A stretch of DNA of 64,000 nt. Origin: Hymenobacter sp. BT559 (lineage in GTDB: Bacteria; Bacteroidota; Bacteroidia; Cytophagales; Hymenobacteraceae). The notes under the pieces are model-generated. The model saw nothing but the letters and a program-made list of their open reading frames with translations. It was not told the DNA's origin and searched no databases. Of the stretch, positions 59,951-64,000 are shown one piece after another. Each line of letters begins with the position of its first letter. The first letter of the stretch is position 1. Both the position numbers and the translations under genes were made by a program. The DNA lies in the NCBI RefSeq assembly GCF_016427535.1, contig NZ_JAELXV010000002.1:620001-684000 (forward strand), given 5' to 3'.

Positions 59951-61152
59951 GCTTCAAAGCCTACCCGACCGCCTGGCCCTACCACACGGCTATGCAAGCC
60001 GCCGCTGCTCGCTGGCAGCGGCGTGGCCTGCTGCTACCCGCTCAGCGGGCGGCTATCGACGCGGCTTACCCGGTCGATTACTACCAGCCCGCCATCCTCC
60101 TGCGGGTGGGGCTGTTCGTGGCTACCCTGCTGAGCGTAGGGAGCTTATTGCTGGCCCTAGGTATTGGGGCAAGAGTACACAGTGAGTTTGGTCTGGGTTT
60201 GTTCGCCCTGGTGGGTAGTGTGGTCGGGGTAGAAGTAGTAATTATACACTCGCGCCACTACCACTCCGGCGTTGATATGGCGCTGCTCTACAGTGCGCTG
60301 CTGGCGTGGGAATTTCTAATTCTATGCAGCTTCTCCGAATGGCTGCCTTATAGCTATAGTCATCAGTACTACGACCATGATTTTTGGCTGATAGCTCCGG
60401 GAATGTGGCTACACCTGCTGTTGCTGCTGGGGCCGCTGCTGCTGGCTCTGTGGCGCTACGCCGACCCTGTGGTGGCGGCCGTTACTTTCGGTACTGTGAT
60501 GGCCCTACTAGCTAATGTGCTGCTGCACGGCGCTTTTGGGCAACTGTTGTTGCCGTTTGCAATGATGGCGGCTTCGGCAGTCCTGCTCTATTGGTTAGAG
60601 AAGCAGCCGGACCGGCCTAATTATTTGTACTACCGAACCAGCTTGGTGGTGCTGCGGACACTAGCGTTGGCCACGTTCTACCTAGCGGGTAATTACTTGA
60701 TTGTGCGCGAAGGCAACGCAAAGCTGATAGGTGGCTACGGCCCATCGCCGCAGATACCGCTGGCTCCGGTCTTCTACGTATTCACTGCGGTTGTACCGCT
60801 GCTCTATCTCTACCTAGGGCTGCGTCGCCACGACCGATTGGTGCTGCTGGTCGGGGTGCTGGCAGTGGCGTTTTCTATCTTCACGGTGCGCTACTACCAC
60901 GCTATTATGCCACCCGAAGTAGCGGCTACGCTCGCTGGTTTGGTGCTCACGGGCTTGGCGCTGGCTGCCCTGCGCTACTTGCGTACCCCGCGCCACGGCC
61001 TCACCGCCGCCCCCGACGACGAGGCCACGCCCCATTTCAACCTCGAATCGCTGATAGTTGCCCAAACGGCCCACGTGCCTGCCGCCCCGGAAGCCGGATT
61101 TCAGTTCGGGGGCGGGCAGTCGGGTGGGGGCGGGGCCGATAGCAGCTACTAA
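59947..61152 (+). CDS. Membrane protein with Gly-rich tail, partner of the DUF2157 protein
   Basis: A 401-residue protein with about nine hydrophobic helices after a 50-residue soluble head (AARWQRRGLLLPAQRAAIDAAYP), itself like a second DUF2157-type head. The C-terminal 50 residues are soluble and end in FQFGGGQSGGGGADSSY, a glycine-rich tail. It starts within the stop codon of the preceding gene. It may be a DUF2157/DUF4401-like partner; the function is unknown. It ends only 10 bases from the convergent gene at 61163. Confidence 0.72.
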   Translation: MSFKAYPTAWPYHTAMQAAAARWQRRGLLLPAQRAAIDAAYPVDYYQPAILLRVGLFVATLLSVGSLLLALGIGARVHSEFGLGLFALVGSVVGVEVVIIHSRHYHSGVDMALLYSALLAWEFLILCSFSEWLPYSYSHQYYDHDFWLIAPGMWLHLLLLLGPLLLALWRYADPVVAAVTFGTVMALLANVLLHGAFGQLLLPFAMMAASAVLLYWLEKQPDRPNYLYYRTSLVVLRTLALATFYLAGNYLIVREGNAKLIGGYGPSPQIPLAPVFYVFTAVVPLLYLYLGLRRHDRLVLLVGVLAVAFSIFTVRYYHAIMPPEVAATLAGLVLTGLALAALRYLRTPRHGLTAAPDDEATPHFNLESLIVAQTAHVPAAPEAGFQFGGGQSGGGGADSSY

Positions 61153-61162
61153 GGCGCGCCGT

Positions 61163-61582
61163 CTACCGGTGGGCCAGGCGGAGGCGCAGCCACTTTTCGG
61201 CCTCGGCCTGGTCACTGAACATTTCCACCACAAACTTGCCCTTGATGCGGGCGCGCAGCGCGGCCGCCGACTGCGCCGACATGGCATCGGCATTGTCGAG
61301 GTGGGCCCAGTAGCGGATGCCGCACTGCACGGCGTGGGGCACCCAGGTTTGCTCTAGCCAGTCGAGCGAGTTGTCCCAGCGGCCCACGAGGTGGCGGTTA
61401 TCGTTGAGTACGGCGTGCAGGCGCTGCTTTTGCATCCAGTTGAGGTAGGCGATGGCCCCGGTGGCCACGTTGTTGCTGGTGGGGTAGCCCATCCAGTCGG
61501 CATAAATCCACTGGGCGTTTTCGGGCTGCTGAATGGATAGGTAGAGCTTGCCAACCGGCGACCGTAGTTCTTCAAGGAGCAT
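61163..61582 (-). CDS. STAS/SEC14-like small protein
   Basis: A 139-residue soluble protein. The pattern of a strand pair at the start (VGKLYLSIQQPENAQWIYADWMGYP), helix, HAVLNDNRHLVGRW, then a C-terminal helix EAEKWLRLRLAHR resembles Bacteroidota proteins labelled STAS/SEC14 domain (SpoIIAA-like). These may bind lipids or act as anti-sigma-factor antagonists; nothing nearby decides. ATG 61582 lies 5 bases from a TACTTTCG box, implying a very short leader. Confidence 0.6.
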   Translation of the reverse strand: MLLEELRSPVGKLYLSIQQPENAQWIYADWMGYPTSNNVATGAIAYLNWMQKQRLHAVLNDNRHLVGRWDNSLDWLEQTWVPHAVQCGIRYWAHLDNADAMSAQSAAALRARIKGKFVVEMFSDQAEAEKWLRLRLAHR

Positions 61583-61587
61583 AGGCG

Positions 61588-61595
61588 CGAAAGTA
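61588..61595 (-). promoter_or_regulatory. -7-like box (TACTTTCG) directly before the STAS-like gene
   Basis: One mismatch to TAnnTTTG on the minus strand, ending 5 bases from ATG 61582. Confidence 0.4.
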
Positions 61596-61697
61596 CGGGT
61601 GCGAAGTTGCAATGGTTGAAGAAGTAGCGTCTTTTAAAGACTAGGCCCCAAAAGGCTGACCTAGGAAAAAAGTCCAACTCGCTATTCGATTACCCCC

Positions 61698-61705
61698 GAC
61701 CTTTG
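61698..61705 (+). promoter_or_regulatory. Possible -7 box (GACCTTTG) for uvrA
   Basis: One mismatch to TAnnTTTG, 47 bases before ATG 61753. No clear -33 element. Confidence 0.3.
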
Positions 61706-61752
61706 TACCCGCGCCCGAAACCTTCCGCCCCCCGGCCGGCGTTACCGCATTC

Positions 61753-64000
61753 ATGTCCGACAACTCCGCTCTGCAAGTGGCCGCCCCTGCCCACGACGAA
61801 ATCGACCACCTCGACCCGCGCCAGTTTATTGTTATCAAAAATGCGCGCGTGCACAACCTCAAGAACCTGAGCGTGGCCTTGCCTCGCAACAAGTTTATCG
61901 TGGTCACCGGCCTCTCGGGCTCGGGCAAGTCGAGCTTGGCTTTTGATACCTTGTACGCTGAAGGCCAGCGCATGTACGTGGAAAGCCTGAGCAGCTACGC
62001 CCGGCAGTTCCTAGGTCGCATGGACAAGCCCGACGTGGACTATATCCGGGGCATCTCGCCGGCCATCGCCATCGAGCAGAAGGTCAGCATCAAGAACAAC
62101 CGCTCGACGGTGGGCACCAGCACCGAGATTTACGACTACCTCAAGTTGCTGTTTGCGCGAGTGGGCCGCACGTACTCGCCCGTGAGCGGCGAGCAAGTGC
62201 GCAAGGACACGGTGGCCGACGTGGTCGATTATTTATTCAGCCTCGAAGCCGGCACGCGCGTCACCATATTGGCGCCGCTGCTGCGCACTGAGCCCGACCG
62301 GCCCATGAGCAAGGAGCTGGATTTGCTCTTGCAAAAGGGCTACGCCCGCGTGGTGCTGGCCGATGGCCAAAACGCATTCATCGAAGACCTGATTGGTGAA
62401 GGCAAGCCGGAGGTGGAGGGCGATGTGTCCATCCTTATCGACCGCTCCGCGGTACAGCCCGACGACGAGGACCTGCAATTCCGACTGTCCGACTCGGTGC
62501 AAACGGCCTTCTTCGAGGGCCACGGCACTTGCGTTGTGAAGCTGGACGACGAGACGCGTACCTTCTCCGATAAATTTGAACTGGATGGACTGACATTTGA
62601 GGAGCCGAACGTTAACTTCTTCTCCTTCAATAACTCTTACGGTGCCTGCCACACTTGCGAAGGCTTTGGCTCGGTGCTGGGTATCGATGAAGACCTAGTA
62701 ATCCCAGACAAAAGCATGACCGTGTACGAGGGCGCTATTGCACCCTGGCGCACCGAAAAGCAGGGCGAGTGGCTGAAGCCGCTGCTCAAGAATGGCATCC
62801 GCTTCGACTTCCCCATTCACCGCCCCTACAATGAGCTGAGCGAAGCCGAGCAGCGCTTGCTCTGGACTGGTAACAAGTACTTTGAGGGTTTGGACGCTTA
62901 CTTCCGGTGGGTAAGCGAGCAGACGCATAAAATCCAGTACCGCGTGCTGCAAAGCCGCTACCGGGGCCGCACCACCTGCCCCGATTGCCGCGGCACGCGC
63001 TTGCGTAAAGACGCACAGTACGTGAGAATCGACGGCCGCAGCATTACCGATTTGGTGCTGCTGCCCATCTCCGACGCGCTCACGTTCTTCCAAAACCTGG
63101 GCCTAAGCGAGCACGAAATGGCAGTGGCCGACCGCCTGCTGGCCGAAATCACGAACCGCCTGGGCTACCTAGATAGGGTAGGTCTAGGGTACCTCACCCT
63201 CAATCGCTTGAGCAACACGCTGAGCGGTGGCGAAAGCCAGCGTATCTCATTGGCTACGTCGCTGGGCTCGGCGCTGGTGGGCTCGATGTACGTGCTCGAC
63301 GAGCCAAGCATCGGCCTGCACCCCAAGGATGCCGAGCAGCTCATTGGGGTGCTGCGCTCGCTGCAAGAGTTGGGCAACACGGTAGTGGTGGTGGAGCACG
63401 AGGAGAAAATGATGGAGGCCGCCGACCAGATTATTGACATCGGCCCCGAGGCCGGCAGTGGCGGCGGCAACCTTATGTTTCAGGGTACTTTTCCGGAGCT
63501 GATGGAGGATGAGGCGACCTACACCGGTAAGTACTTGAGCGGCAAGATGGACGTGCCGGTGCCCGCCGTGCGCCGCCCCTGGCGCAACGCGCTGGAGCTG
63601 ACCGGCGCCCGCGAAAACAACCTCAAAAACGTGAGCGTCAAGATTCCGCTGAACGTGATGACGGTAGTGACGGGCGTGTCAGGCTCGGGCAAGTCCACGC
63701 TTATTCGGCGCATTTTGGCCCCGGCCCTAATGAAGCAGCTCGGCGGTGGCGCAGGCGAAAGCACCGGCAAGTTTGACCGTTTGCTGGGCGTGAATGGGCA
63801 GGTAACGCACGTTGAGTTTGTAGACCAAAACCCCATTGGCAAGTCGTCTCGCTCGAACCCGGTGACATACGTTAAGGCCTACGATACCATTCGCACGCTG
63901 TTTTCAGAGCAGCCGCTGGCTAAGGCCCGGGGCCTGAAGCCGTCGCACTTCTCGTTCAACGTGGAGGGCGGGCGCTGCGAGGTGTGCCAGGGCGAAGGCC
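61753..64000 (+). CDS. uvrA: Excinuclease ABC subunit A (3' end beyond the window)
   Basis: The first 749 codons of UvrA, the damage-recognition ATPase of nucleotide excision repair. Landmarks: Walker [21 protein letters not shown] near residue 55, the first zinc module CHTC ... CPDC, the first ABC signature [10 protein letters not shown], Walker [12 protein letters not shown], and a second Walker [13 protein letters not shown]. The start of the second zinc module ([10 protein letters not shown]) is at the window end. No frameshift or stop was seen. About 200 residues are missing. It is divergent from the STAS-like gene. Confidence 0.97.
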   Translation, partial: MSDNSALQVAAPAHDEIDHLDPRQFIVIKNARVHNLKNLSVALPRNKFIVVTGLSGSGKSSLAFDTLYAEGQRMYVESLSSYARQFLGRMDKPDVDYIRGISPAIAIEQKVSIKNNRSTVGTSTEIYDYLKLLFARVGRTYSPVSGEQVRKDTVADVVDYLFSLEAGTRVTILAPLLRTEPDRPMSKELDLLLQKGYARVVLADGQNAFIEDLIGEGKPEVEGDVSILIDRSAVQPDDEDLQFRLSDSVQTAFFEGHGTCVVKLDDETRTFSDKFELDGLTFEEPNVNFFSFNNSYGACHTCEGFGSVLGIDEDLVIPDKSMTVYEGAIAPWRTEKQGEWLKPLLKNGIRFDFPIHRPYNELSEAEQRLLWTGNKYFEGLDAYFRWVSEQTHKIQYRVLQSRYRGRTTCPDCRGTRLRKDAQYVRIDGRSITDLVLLPISDALTFFQNLGLSEHEMAVADRLLAEITNRLGYLDRVGLGYLTLNRLSNTLSGGESQRISLATSLGSALVGSMYVLDEPSIGLHPKDAEQLIGVLRSLQELGNTVVVVEHEEKMMEAADQIIDIGPEAGSGGGNLMFQGTFPELMEDEATYTGKYLSGKMDVPVPAVRRPWRNALELTGARENNLKNVSVKIPLNVMTVVTGVSGSGKSTLIRRILAPALMKQLGGGAGESTGKFDRLLGVNGQVTHVEFVDQNPIGKSSRSNPVTYVKAYDTIRTLFSEQPLAKARGLKPSHFSFNVEGGRCEVCQGEG

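Noticed and set aside
1..64000. tRNA, rRNA, CRISPR arrays, transposases, phage or classical defence genes
   Set aside because: I looked for conserved tRNA GTTCGA arms, repeat-spacer regularity, transposase DDE motifs and known defence domains in the translated frames and saw none that held up.

Overview
The window looks like a chromosomal segment from a member of the Bacteroidota, most likely a Hymenobacter-like Cytophagales bacterium. The reasons are the G+C-rich, densely coded sequence, a gliding-motility lipoprotein (GldH), proteins with C-terminal type IX secretion (T9SS) sorting domains, Bacteroidota-type promoters with a TAnnTTTG -7 box, few Shine-Dalgarno sequences, and families typical of the phylum (GT117/DUF2723, Cys-rich RicT, DUF6252-like and DUF4369-like lipoproteins). 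No rRNA, tRNA, CRISPR array, insertion sequence or phage gene was recognised. The genus is an inference from gene content.

Layout. 0-5.5 kb: apaG, two SAM methyltransferases, kdsA (KDO synthesis), a membrane-anchored coiled-coil protein and two uncharacterised genes. 5.7-11.4 kb: a GH3/beta-lactamase-like fusion, an acyl-CoA synthetase, a lipoprotein and a truncated lipoprotein remnant. 11.5-16 kb (minus): a GT117 membrane protein, a minimal T9SS sorting-domain protein and birA. 16-23.4 kb (plus): rsfS, ftsH, a DUF4369-like lipoprotein, a LUD protein overlapping lpxH, a beta-propeller protein and a Zn-alcohol dehydrogenase. 23.5-31.4 kb: two outer-membrane beta-barrel candidates, ricT-gldH, a flavin disulfide oxidoreductase, a propeller lipoprotein and sucD. 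31.5-36.3 kb: a cysteine-synthase-like enzyme, a response regulator, adenine deaminase, a small lipoprotein with a GTG start, and cmk. 36.5-43.2 kb: an AT-rich island, a T9SS-secreted heparinase-like lyase, and a convergent polysaccharide O-acylation operon (AlgI-type MBOAT, alpha/beta hydrolase lipoprotein, SGNH-like protein). 43.4-48.9 kb: ispH, a macrodomain protein, a RimB-like protease / RimK / AstE-type triad, and a membrane-tethered OmpH/Skp. 49-55.8 kb: a quinone-oxidoreductase-like protein, rhomboid, a LytTR regulator, der, era and hemH. 55.9-64 kb: a low-GC polytopic membrane protein, a PRC-barrel protein, DUF2157-type membrane proteins, and the 5' three quarters of uvrA, which runs off the window.

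Many genes serve the envelope (kdsA, lpxH, GT117, MBOAT operon, OmpH, rhomboid, GldH, T9SS cargo) or ribosome assembly and translation (rsfS, der, era, rimK). Most convergent gene pairs are separated by long, often perfect bidirectional terminator hairpins. The strongest sequence-level signal outside the genes is the palindrome CCTAGG. I count about 110 copies by eye, against about 20 expected at 60% G+C. It occurs in genes (mostly as Leu-Gly CTA-GGN), in stop codons, at the base of terminator stems and in intergenic inverted repeats. I did not find a clearly new multi-gene defence or mobile system; the most interesting candidates are listed as findings.
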